Assembly (NCBI RefSeq): GCF_900129705.1
Contig: NZ_FQWO01000005.1
Location: 1 to 64,000 of the forward strand
Source: Flavobacterium granuli
GTDB lineage: Bacteria; Bacteroidota; Bacteroidia; Flavobacteriales; Flavobacteriaceae
Length of the DNA stretch: 64,000 nucleotides
Reading direction: 5' to 3'
Below, one piece after another: positions 15,307 through 23,330 of this stretch. A model generated the notes under the pieces. It saw only the letters and a list, made by a program, of their open reading frames with translations, did not search any database and was not told the origin of the DNA. A program made the position numbers and the translations under genes. Position 1 is the stretch's first letter; each line of letters opens with the position of its first letter.

Positions 15307-17881
15307 TTATAATACAAAATTTAAGCAGCTCGTATGGGTTTCGGTTTTCTTTTTGGTTCAGCATGCCTTTGCACAGGATAAAAAAACTTTGACCGCTTCT
15401 GATTATGAACGTTGGTATCACCTTTATCAATACACTTTATCTTCTGATGAAAAGTGGGTGAATTATAGCATGCATCATCCTAAAGGCAAAGATACACTTG
15501 TATTACACAACGTTGATACTGCTAGTAAGCAAATTATAGTAGGCGGTACACAAGGCAGTTTTGCACCAAAATCGGATTGGTTTGTTTTTCTTCGCAATCA
15601 GCAGTTGTGTTATCAGCAGTTAAAAACTGGAATTCACGATTCTATTGAAGGGGTAGATTCCTTTTTATTCTCGAAGGGAGGTGCCTATTTGATTGGTGAA
15701 CGAAAAAAAGAAAGGGAACTGACTTTGTTTCATTTGGCGAGCAAGAAGCTACAGGTGATTTCGTCGGTTGAAACATATATACTTTCGCCGGATAGCACAC
15801 AACTAGCTTTGGTATTACATAAGGATGGGCAAAGGATATTAAGTATTTTTCCTTTTACCAGATCCAAAGTGGTGTATGAAGTGGCTTCGTTTAGCGAAAA
15901 TATTTCGGGACTCACGTGGAATTACAAAGGGAATGGGGTAGCTTTTTTTGAAACTGTTCCACCATCAGAGAGCAGTGACACTGCACACCGGGTGCATTAT
16001 TTGCAGTTTAAAACGAAACAGTTACCAAAGGTTGACCAGCTAAATAGTGAACAAGTTACGGATGGGTATGAGCTTCCTTTTTCGCGATTGTTTTTTTCGA
16101 GGGATGATGAACAATTATTTTTTGATGTAAAGCAAATCCGTAAGCCATTAGATACAAAAAAAGGTAGTGCCGTGGTATGGTCTTACGGTGCTAAAGTGTT
16201 GCCTTCTTCTGCTGAAAGCGGTTTGGTTCATCCGTATTTGATGTGTTGGCATTTGAAAACCAATCGCTCTATTTTAATGAATAAGGAAGCCCATTCGATT
16301 ACTGTTCCAACCACGACAGGAAAACATGCTTTGATGGTTGAAAAGTCTCCTTATTTACCTCATTTTGAGCATAACGGTATCTATGCTGATCTTTATGTTC
16401 TGGATTTACAAACGGGTAGAAAAAAATTAATTGTTAAAAAAATAAGCCATCAAAAAAATCACATTATTGTTTCTCCACATGGGAAATACATCACATGGTT
16501 TACAAACAACAACTGGTGGCTTTATGATATTGCGACAGATAAAAAACGCTGTTTAACCTGTTCTATCTCTTCCAATTTTGAAAACATGGAACATGATTAT
16601 CCAGGTGATCAGTATCCCAATGATAAGCCCTATTGGTCTACAAACGATCAATACCTTTTATTAAGTGACTATTATGATTTATGGATGTTTTCAGCTGATG
16701 GTAAGATTAGTAAACGGTTAACCGAAGGGCATCTTTCTAAGTCCAAGTATAGGTTGTTTGATCAACAATTAACTAAAAATGCGAGAGCTTATTTTCTCCT
16801 TTACACTACTAGAACTTATCCTTTTGAAAAAGGGCTGATCTTTAAAGACGTGAATACCTATACACTTGAGGAAGGTTTTAGTTTCTATCAACAGGATAAA
16901 GCGGTTAAGCGAATCTTTTATTCTGCTGATCGAATTAATTCCATTTCTAAAAAAAATAGTACTTATTTGTTTGTCTTGAGTGATTTTGATAAATCAGCTG
17001 AACTCATGATTCAGCACGCCAATCAAAATAAAGCTGACGTGATTCAAAGTACTAATGAACTACAAAAGGAGTATCATTGGGGTAAGTCCGAATTAATTCA
17101 CTATACGATTAACGGTGTTCCTCTCAAGGGAGCATTATTCTATCCAGCAAATTATCAAAGTGAGACAACTTATCCGATGATTGTAAATATTTATGAAAGG
17201 AATTCTTCATTACTTCGTAAATATGTTGCTCCATCACTACACAATTACATTGGTTTTAATGTCACAAATTATACGACGGCAGGTTATTTTGTATTGATGC
17301 CGGATATTGCGTATACCGTTAATAAGCCAGGTCAATCGGCTTTGGAGTGTGTATTGGCGGCGGTGGACAAGACGCTTGCAACCGTATCGGTTGATAAGGA
17401 TAACATCGGACTTTTTGGACATTCGTTTGGGGGGTTTGAAGTAAGTTATATCGCTGCGAAAACCCAACGATTTAAAACAATAGTTTCTGGTTCAGGTTGG
17501 CATGATCTAGTAGGAACCTATTTGGGTACAGATGATTCAAATAGTTCAAATATCTGGCGTTTTGATACCCAACAATTACGTATTACAGAACCATATTTTA
17601 CTAAAACCTTTTGGGATAATTCTCCTGTTATGCATGCTTATCAAATTAATACTCCCTTGTTGTTGTGGAGCGGTACAAACGATTTGCGGGTAAATTGGAA
17701 AAACAGTGTCAGCATGCAACTTGCTTTGTGGCGATTGAAAAAAGAGAGTACCTTACTGCTCTATGATAAGGAAGGACATGTTTTGGAAGACCCATCCAAT
17801 CAAAAAGATCTAACTTTAAAGATAATGGAGTGGTTTGATTATTATTTAAAGGCATCAATCAAACCTAAGTGGTGCGACTGA
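15293..17881 (+). CDS. S9 family (prolyl-oligopeptidase-like) peptidase
   Basis: The 862-residue protein has a signal peptide (ending AFAQ), a long N-terminal beta-propeller region (about 40-610) and a C-terminal alpha/beta hydrolase. The catalytic serine is in GHSFGG (Ser711), with Asp797 in GTNDLRV and His829 in EGHVLED forming the triad. S9 enzymes cut short peptides, often after proline or as dipeptidyl/acylaminoacyl peptidases. The start at 15293 is followed by a second ATG at 15296; either gives the same signal peptide. It overlaps SusD by 14 bases, so the three genes form one operon, consistent with uptake and trimming of peptides in the periplasm. Confidence 0.92.
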   Translation: MMGINYNTKFKQLVWVSVFFLVQHAFAQDKKTLTASDYERWYHLYQYTLSSDEKWVNYSMHHPKGKDTLVLHNVDTASKQIIVGGTQGSFAPKSDWFVFLRNQQLCYQQLKTGIHDSIEGVDSFLFSKGGAYLIGERKKERELTLFHLASKKLQVISSVETYILSPDSTQLALVLHKDGQRILSIFPFTRSKVVYEVASFSENISGLTWNYKGNGVAFFETVPPSESSDTAHRVHYLQFKTKQLPKVDQLNSEQVTDGYELPFSRLFFSRDDEQLFFDVKQIRKPLDTKKGSAVVWSYGAKVLPSSAESGLVHPYLMCWHLKTNRSILMNKEAHSITVPTTTGKHALMVEKSPYLPHFEHNGIYADLYVLDLQTGRKKLIVKKISHQKNHIIVSPHGKYITWFTNNNWWLYDIATDKKRCLTCSISSNFENMEHDYPGDQYPNDKPYWSTNDQYLLLSDYYDLWMFSADGKISKRLTEGHLSKSKYRLFDQQLTKNARAYFLLYTTRTYPFEKGLIFKDVNTYTLEEGFSFYQQDKAVKRIFYSADRINSISKKNSTYLFVLSDFDKSAELMIQHANQNKADVIQSTNELQKEYHWGKSELIHYTINGVPLKGALFYPANYQSETTYPMIVNIYERNSSLLRKYVAPSLHNYIGFNVTNYTTAGYFVLMPDIAYTVNKPGQSALECVLAAVDKTLATVSVDKDNIGLFGHSFGGFEVSYIAAKTQRFKTIVSGSGWHDLVGTYLGTDDSNSSNIWRFDTQQLRITEPYFTKTFWDNSPVMHAYQINTPLLLWSGTNDLRVNWKNSVSMQLALWRLKKESTLLLYDKEGHVLEDPSNQKDLTLKIMEWFDYYLKASIKPKWCD

Positions 17882-17885
17882 AAAA

Positions 17886-17908
17886 AAGGGGGCATTTAAA
17901 GCCCCCTT
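17886..17908. terminator. bidirectional intrinsic terminator
   Basis: AAGGGGGC and GCCCCCTT pair over a 7-base ATTTAAA loop, with A-runs on the left and T-rich sequence on the right. It lies between the convergent S9 peptidase gene and the DUF6520-like gene and can serve both. Confidence 0.85.
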
Positions 17909-17914
17909 CATTTT

Positions 17915-18193
17915 TTAGTTTGGTGTTCGAGTTAGCGTCTTGTCACATGTAAAATCAGAAGGATTGTACTTTCCTTTTACTTGACGTTCAACGGTTCCAT
18001 CCATTATTGTACAGATTTCTCCTCCAAGATTTTCACAGGTCTCTTCAATTTGACAAGGTAGCGGATGGTCAACCCATCCAATCTCTGCAACAGCAGAAGT
18101 CGCTTTACCTTCATTTTGAAAGGCAAATGCACTCGTTATTGCAACAACCATTAGCAATAACGGCAAAACGGATTTTAAATTCATTGTTTTCAT
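17915..18193 (-). CDS. DUF6520-like small exported four-cysteine protein
   Basis: The 92-residue product has a clear signal peptide (about 1-25, ending AFA) and a mature part of about 67 residues with four cysteines (in PCQ, TCEN, EICT and FTCD), which suggests two disulphides. It looks like the DUF6520 family of Bacteroidota, small exported proteins of unknown function that often sit next to SusCD/S9/MauE-like genes. An internal ATG (codon 4) could be the true start. It is convergent with the SusCD operon and 79 bases downstream of the MauE-like gene on the same strand, so the two may be co-transcribed. Confidence 0.75.
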   Translation of the reverse strand: MKTMNLKSVLPLLLMVVAITSAFAFQNEGKATSAVAEIGWVDHPLPCQIEETCENLGGEICTIMDGTVERQVKGKYNPSDFTCDKTLTRTPN

Positions 18194-18272
18194 GATTAAA
18201 AAAATTAAAGTGATGATCTACTCTATTGTACAGGTTTTCGATCTTCCCCTGCGATACCGGCCGATATCAGTT

Positions 18273-19772
18273 TTATTTATATTCTAAAGGGTTAAACCTT
18301 TCTTTTCTAAATCTTCCCACCACGAGATACTTTTTGGTTAAACCGACAATTATATCATCATATACTTTAAAGCTTTTGATTTCTTCGCCTTTGTAATTAT
18401 AGAAGTAAAAACTAAATTGGTAGCTGTTGTTATTCAGTTGATACACATCAATGATAGAAGCGTCTTTTAGCATTTGTGCACGGTCGTATTTTCCTAATCG
18501 CTTTGATTTGATGTAGAGATAATTTCCGGCTGTTGTAGCGTAGGTGTTGATTTTTTCAGGTTGTGTTGCAAATTTCTTTTCCCGACCTTCATTTAGATAA
18601 GCAAATTTTAAATCCACTTGTTGAAGTGTATCTATAGTTTTTCCTTTTACAATACTGTCTAATGTTGGTTTGGTTAACAGGTATTGATTTCGGTAATAAT
18701 AGGTATATAAGGTAGTTTTCAATTTTGGGTTGTAGCTTAAAACCCCATCGGTATCAAACACGCCATCGATTTGCTTTTCAAGAATATCAGTAGCTTTTTG
18801 TACTAACGTATTGTTGTGGATATCAATCAAGGCTAAATAATTTTCTCCAGTTTTAGGATGGAGCGCACGAACCGTAAAATTAGAGCTGTCAATCACTTCA
18901 TAGGTTGAAAATTTAGTTGTGCCATTGTAAATAGGTACGCCTTTCCAATCTTTGGTCGAGCCTCTGTAGATAACAGCTATGGTGCCGTCTGCAAAATAAT
19001 AATAGCCGTCTTTTACCCGAACTTGAGCCGTGGCAAACTTGAAGTTGTGATTGTCTTGATTTAAACGATATGCGTTTTGATGGGTTAGATTAGTATCTAC
19101 TTCCAAAATGTGTTTTGGTGCTGAATTATTGCCCAGGTATATTTTTCCGTTGGTATAGCCGGCAAGATAAAAGGAATTGTGTTCTAGTGAAATCCCTTTT
19201 AGCATTTTAACGGGACTATGTGGAATACGACGGCTGAAGCCGTTGTTGTGATGCATTTTGTTTTCAGATAAACGGAATAAGACTATGACTAGGACAATTC
19301 CCACCACTGCAAGCAAGCAGACTTGTATAGCAGTTTTTTTTGGATGCTGATGGGGTTTACTCGCTATAAAAATACCTAACAGAGCGAAGACAATAAAGAC
19401 GATATTAAAAATTAGGTGTTGGTTCCAACTCATTTTTTCAAGTACACCTCCACAAGAACAAGGCACAAAGGAACTATAATTTAGGATGATGTAGATGTAG
19501 GCTGTAAACATAACCATCAAACTAAAAGAGGCAAAGAGTCCTGCAAGACGGTATTTTGGGAAAATTAATAATAAGGAAATCAATAACTCCGTCATGGGCA
19601 CTCCCCAGGATACCCATCCGGCAAACGCACTCAACAAAGGTGATTGTCCCAGCTGCACCTGAAAATTTTCAAAATCCAGCAGTTTATTCACTGCGGCATA
19701 GGTAAATAGCACAATAAACAAATAGCTTATAATGTCGATGTAGTTTTGTCTTATGTTCGTCTTGATTTTCAT
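18273..19772 (-). CDS. MauE/DoxX-type membrane protein with large C-terminal domain
   Basis: The 499-residue protein has about five membrane helices in its first 165 residues (12-34, 50-70, 75-97, 113-133, 146-165) in the DoxX/MauE arrangement, including the CSCGG motif near residue 104 between helices 3 and 4, which in MauE-like proteins is thought to take part in thiol redox transfer. Residues 180-499 are a soluble, strand-rich domain that may be a propeller facing the periplasm. A role in oxidising or protecting cysteines of exported proteins such as the adjacent four-cysteine peptide is inferred from context only. Confidence 0.82.
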   Translation of the reverse strand: MKIKTNIRQNYIDIISYLFIVLFTYAAVNKLLDFENFQVQLGQSPLLSAFAGWVSWGVPMTELLISLLLIFPKYRLAGLFASFSLMVMFTAYIYIILNYSSFVPCSCGGVLEKMSWNQHLIFNIVFIVFALLGIFIASKPHQHPKKTAIQVCLLAVVGIVLVIVLFRLSENKMHHNNGFSRRIPHSPVKMLKGISLEHNSFYLAGYTNGKIYLGNNSAPKHILEVDTNLTHQNAYRLNQDNHNFKFATAQVRVKDGYYYFADGTIAVIYRGSTKDWKGVPIYNGTTKFSTYEVIDSSNFTVRALHPKTGENYLALIDIHNNTLVQKATDILEKQIDGVFDTDGVLSYNPKLKTTLYTYYYRNQYLLTKPTLDSIVKGKTIDTLQQVDLKFAYLNEGREKKFATQPEKINTYATTAGNYLYIKSKRLGKYDRAQMLKDASIIDVYQLNNNSYQFSFYFYNYKGEEIKSFKVYDDIIVGLTKKYLVVGRFRKERFNPLEYK

Positions 19773-19878
19773 TTCCTTAGATTTTATAGTACAAAATTCT
19801 ATAATATAAAATGCTATTAGTATACAAATCAGTATTTTAACTATACAAAAAGGAAGAGGTCGTAAAAAAAGTCATTTT

Positions 19879-20775
19879 TTACTCTGATGGACGGCTTAAA
19901 TCACTTGGGGCATATCCAAAATGCTTTTTAAATGCCCTGTAAAAGTTGTGGTATAGGCTGAAGCCACACATAAAAGCAATTTCCTTCAGAGGGATTCTTG
20001 TTTGCTGAATGAGGAATTGGGATTTTTTAAGCCGCTCCATATTGTAGAAGCTGTAGACGCTTGTATTGTAATATTTTCGAAAGCCCGTCTTGAGCTTGTA
20101 CTCTTCAGAGGCTAAGAGGACTGCCAAATTTTTCAGGCTCGGAAGCGGCTCATCCAAATGGTCCAAAATATAGCTGTGCAGTTTTTGTAGGGCCAGCATT
20201 TCGCTCTCATTCTTTATAGTGTGAGCCAGCTGTTCACTGTTGAAATACTCGGGCTCTTCCGGTGAAATGGCTATGGAAGTAATCACGATGATATTGCTAT
20301 GATGCAGTCTTGAAACGATGCAGAAGGAGGGAAGCAGCTGTTGTTCTCGGTTTAGAAATAGCAGCTGTGATCTGGCGTCAAGAACGCGGTCTGATCTCAG
20401 TCGCCGCTTTAAATCTTTCCAGCTGCTCATAGATTGGGAGGCAATCAGTTTTTTAAACTTGGTGTCAACAAGTTCTTCAGGCTTGTATTTTAAAAGCTGT
20501 ACTACATATTCATTGAAGCCTTGCAGGACATGGCTCTCGCTCAGAACAAATACCGGATGACACATAGTGCGGAATTGATGATGGGAGCCAAAATGAGCTG
20601 TCCCCAAAACCACAGCCTGAATTTTGGTGGCAATCTTATTCAGTTTTTTTTCAATCTTTTCTATTTCGTCCCCTTCGCCGCTTTCCACAATCCGAAATAC
20701 CAGATTACCGGATGCCATTTGAAATAGCATCTGGTAAATAATCCTTATACGCCCTTGTGTTTGTTGATTTTCCAT
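19879..20775 (-). CDS. AraC-type regulator with PAS-like N-terminus
   Basis: The C-terminal about 100 residues form an AraC DNA-binding domain (LKNLAVLLASEEYKLKTGFRKYY for the first HTH, and FLIQQTRIPLKEIAFMCGF with YRAFKKHFGYAPSDL for the second). The N-terminal part (about 30-150 of the chosen protein) looks like a PAS sensor (VFVLSESHVLQGFNEYVVQ, YKPEELV). I chose the ATG at 20775 (298 residues). The frame stays open to 20865, but the extra N-terminus is encoded by repetitive GTCCACCG sequence. It probably senses a small ligand and controls the adjacent loci; direct repeats at 21-bp spacing upstream fit AraC binding. Confidence 0.85.
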   Translation of the reverse strand: MENQQTQGRIRIIYQMLFQMASGNLVFRIVESGEGDEIEKIEKKLNKIATKIQAVVLGTAHFGSHHQFRTMCHPVFVLSESHVLQGFNEYVVQLLKYKPEELVDTKFKKLIASQSMSSWKDLKRRLRSDRVLDARSQLLFLNREQQLLPSFCIVSRLHHSNIIVITSIAISPEEPEYFNSEQLAHTIKNESEMLALQKLHSYILDHLDEPLPSLKNLAVLLASEEYKLKTGFRKYYNTSVYSFYNMERLKKSQFLIQQTRIPLKEIAFMCGFSLYHNFYRAFKKHFGYAPSDLSRPSE

Positions 20776-21149
20776 TTGATATAAACTGAGAAATTCATTA
20801 TTCCATAGCAATACAGTATAGTCCATTGACCGTCCACCGTTGTCAGTCCATCGTCCACCGTCCACCGTTCACCGAAAACTGATAACTGATAACCCACAAC
20901 TCATCCCGATAACTATCGGGGCCCACAACCCACAGTCATCCTGAGCTTGCCGAAGGACACAACCCACAACCCACAACCCACAACCCAGAACCCACAACCC
21001 ACAACCCACAACCCACAACCCACAACCCACAACCCACAACCCACAACCGACATCTCACGTCTCACGTCTCACGATTCACAACTCACGATTCACGTCTCAC
21101 AACACCGATAAAAATACTAAATATAAAGATGTCAAATCATGAGCATAGT

Positions 21150-21188
21150 TATCCAATCGGGAGTATTACTTATCCAATCGGGAGTATT
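21150..21188. promoter_or_regulatory. direct-repeat pair, candidate AraC operator 1
   Basis: TATCCAATCGGGAGTATT occurs at 21150-21167 and again at 21171-21188, exactly 21 bp apart (two helical turns), with a weaker third copy starting at 21132. AraC-type proteins typically bind direct repeats on one face of the helix. It lies between the AraC gene (minus) and the AHSA1 gene (plus). Confidence 0.5.
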
Positions 21189-21439
21189 TTGCTATTATTA
21201 ACCGTTTTGCAGATAATCACCATCAATCGTTGTCCGTCCACCGATCCCCAAAACCCAAAACCCAAAACCCAAAACCCAAAACCCAAAACCCAAAACCCAA
21301 AACCCAAAACCCATAACTGATAACCCACAACCGATAACCGACAACCGACAACCCACATCTCACGTCTCACAACTCACGTCTCACGTCTCACAACTCACGT
21401 CTCACAACTCACGTCTCACAACCCACAACCCCAAAAGTG

Positions 21440-21476
21440 TCAAATCGGGAGTATTAGTAGTCAAAAAGGGATTATC
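21440..21476. promoter_or_regulatory. direct-repeat pair, candidate AraC operator 2
   Basis: TCAAATCGGGAGTATT (21440-21455) and TCAAAAAGGGATTATC (21461-21476) are again 21 bp apart and share the core with the pair at 21150-21188. This pair is about 180 bp upstream of the AHSA1 start and may control it. Confidence 0.45.
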
Positions 21477-21655
21477 TGCATAATAACCATTAATCGTTGT
21501 CCGTCCACCGTCTACCGATCCCCAAAACCCAAAACCGATAACCGACAACCCACAACCCATAACCGACAACCGACAAAACATTCAATATTATTTTTTATCT
21601 TTAATGTTTCAAGTAAGCCTCATTAATGAATAATCACTAATCCAAAATCAATAAT

Positions 21656-22105
21656 ATGGAAAATAATAGCGTTTCATTACACCGAGTACTTAAAGCCGAA
21701 CCCGAGAAAATTTATCGTGCGTTTACTGATGCAAATGCGATGGCATCATGGATTCCCCCTTATGGCTTTTTATGTGTTGTTCACAGTATGGATGTAAAAA
21801 TAGGAGGGAACTACAGCATGTCTTTTATTAATTTTTCTACAGGAAATGGACACTCCTTTGGCGGAACATATAGGGAATTGAAGCCAAATGAATTTATTAA
21901 ATATACAGACAAATTTGATGACCCGAATTTGCCTGGCGAAATGATCACTTCAGTTTGGCTCAAAAAGCTGTCTTGCGGTACTGAACTTAAAATTACTCAA
22001 GAAGGAATCCCTTCGGCTATACCAACAGAAATGTGTTATTTAGGTTGGCAGGAATCATTAGAGAAATTGGCAAAATTAGTGGAACCCCAAATTCCGGATG
22101 CCTAA
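21656..22105 (+). CDS. SRPBCC / AHSA1-type protein
   Basis: The 149-residue protein is a complete START/SRPBCC fold of the AHSA1 type: an N-terminal HRVLKAEPEKIYRAFTD segment, the AMASWIPPYGF loop, a central GGNYSMSF strand and a C-terminal helix (CYLGWQESLEKLAKLVE). Such proteins bind hydrophobic ligands in a deep pocket; the bacterial ones often have no known ligand and frequently sit beside regulators. Here an AraC-type regulator is transcribed divergently, and paired operator-like repeats lie between them. Cytoplasmic, no signal peptide. Confidence 0.9.
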   Translation: MENNSVSLHRVLKAEPEKIYRAFTDANAMASWIPPYGFLCVVHSMDVKIGGNYSMSFINFSTGNGHSFGGTYRELKPNEFIKYTDKFDDPNLPGEMITSVWLKKLSCGTELKITQEGIPSAIPTEMCYLGWQESLEKLAKLVEPQIPDA

Positions 22106-22161
22106 GTGCTCCAAAACCCACAACTCACGACTCACAACTCACGACTCACAGCCTACATAAG

Positions 22162-22980
22162 ATGAAAAAAATCACATCATTGAATCGCCAAATAATCATT
22201 ATAATAGCAATAGTATTGACGTCCATTGTTCAGGCGCAGACCAAACCTACGCCAATTAAGCTGGAAAAAGTCAAACATATTGAGCCGCTTTATATAGATT
22301 TAGTTAGAGACCTTGGAGCCCGAAAAGGCGAGAAAGAACTTAATGTTGCAGGAGATTTTATCAATTCTAAGACCTATAGTGAATATGCGGTTTTAGCTGA
22401 ATACGAATTTGCACCCATCAACCGCTTGGGACTCGAAATTGAAACTGATTTTTCGTTCTATAAACAAATAAGCGATGTAAAAGATATACCAAAAAACAAA
22501 CTGGACAATCTTAGATTATCTGCCCAATACTCATTTTACGTTTCAACAAAATACAGTACAACTCTGGCTATTGGTTACACACAAGTTTTTGAATTTACGG
22601 ATTTCAAAAATTATGACCGCCAGCAACTGATCACCGGTACAATATACAGTCCGTTTTTTGTTGCTGCCAAACGCTGGGGAAGTAATTTCCACACTTTAAT
22701 CTTGGCAGGGCCTCTATTAAAACACACTTTTCATACAGAATATACAAATGTGAATTGGCAGTTTAATACATCCCTTGCTTATGCTATTCCTAATACATCG
22801 CATTTTGTAGGAATTGAATTCAACAAAGCATTAGTCGATGGTAAATTTGAAATGACAATGCGTCCGCAGAGCAAAATACAGATTAATCATGTTTTGGCCT
22901 TGGGACTTGTATTAGGATTTCCCTTAACTAAAAGTGAAGAGAAATTTAGCTCCTTCTTTAGAGTGATATATGAATTATAA
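22162..22980 (+). CDS. outer-membrane beta-barrel protein
   Basis: I chose the ATG at 22162 (272 residues) because it begins a good signal peptide (MKKI..., ending VQAQ); the longer frame from 22033 would overlap the AHSA1 gene and run through heptamer repeats. The mature N-terminus has the word IEPLYIDLVRDLGARKGEKE, which I recall from a Bacteroidota family of barrel proteins that is sometimes mislabelled as phosphoribosylformylglycinamidine synthase. Alternating strands continue to the end. It is probably an outer-membrane porin-like protein; its substrate is unknown. Confidence 0.75.
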   Translation: MKKITSLNRQIIIIIAIVLTSIVQAQTKPTPIKLEKVKHIEPLYIDLVRDLGARKGEKELNVAGDFINSKTYSEYAVLAEYEFAPINRLGLEIETDFSFYKQISDVKDIPKNKLDNLRLSAQYSFYVSTKYSTTLAIGYTQVFEFTDFKNYDRQQLITGTIYSPFFVAAKRWGSNFHTLILAGPLLKHTFHTEYTNVNWQFNTSLAYAIPNTSHFVGIEFNKALVDGKFEMTMRPQSKIQINHVLALGLVLGFPLTKSEEKFSSFFRVIYEL

Positions 22981-23330
22981 TAATTCTGGGCGCAATCTAA
23001 CAGCTAATGGAAGCTTAAAAGGGGAGTGCTCTCAATCATCATCTTACAGGGCTCACATCCCACAACTCACGTTTCACGATTCACGATTCACATCTCACAA
23101 CTCACAACAGACAACTCACAACAGACAACTCACAACAGACAACTCACAACAGACAACTCACATCTCACAACTCACATCTCACAACTCACATCTCACGATT
23201 CACGTCTCACGATTCACGTCTCACGACTCACATCCCACAACTCACAACCGACAACTCACATCTCACGATTCACAACTCACGACTCACGATTCACGATTCA
23301 CATCTCACATCAAAGCGAAGACCGTAAATA
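22981..23330. repeat. heptamer array in convergent intergenic region
   Basis: From about 23050 to 23320 there is an almost unbroken run of period-7 units (CTCACAA, ACAGACA, CTCACAT, TTCACGA, CTCACGA). ORFs of 102 and 125 codons here encode only S/T/H/Q repeats and are not genes. The array separates the barrel gene (plus) from the TonB receptor gene (minus). Confidence 0.8.

Larger units (their letters stand above)
20776..21655. repeat. 880-bp divergent intergenic region, mostly heptamer arrays
   Basis: No gene is supported. The stretch consists of long period-7 arrays (20872-21095, mainly CCCACAA; 21247-21430, mainly CCAAAAC then CTCACGT; and 21530-21575), two pairs of AATCGGGAGTATT direct repeats and an imperfect duplication of about 110 bp (about 21150-21260 and 21440-21535). 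Predicted short ORFs are artefacts of the repeats. Confidence 0.7.

Noticed and set aside
20776..20865. N-terminal extension of the AraC-type protein
   Set aside because: The extra 30 codons come from repetitive GTCCACCG DNA and have no domain character; the ATG at 20775 is preferred.
20880..21430. Repeat arrays as a possible CRISPR
   Set aside because: The unit is 7 bp without unique spacers, and no cas gene is near.
22033..22161. N-terminal extension of the outer-membrane barrel protein
   Set aside because: It overlaps the AHSA1 gene and includes heptamer-encoded residues; the ATG at 22162 starts a proper signal peptide.
22162..22980. Annotation as phosphoribosylformylglycinamidine synthase
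   Set aside because: The protein has a signal peptide and beta-barrel strands and no synthase motifs; that label is a recurrent mis-annotation for this type.
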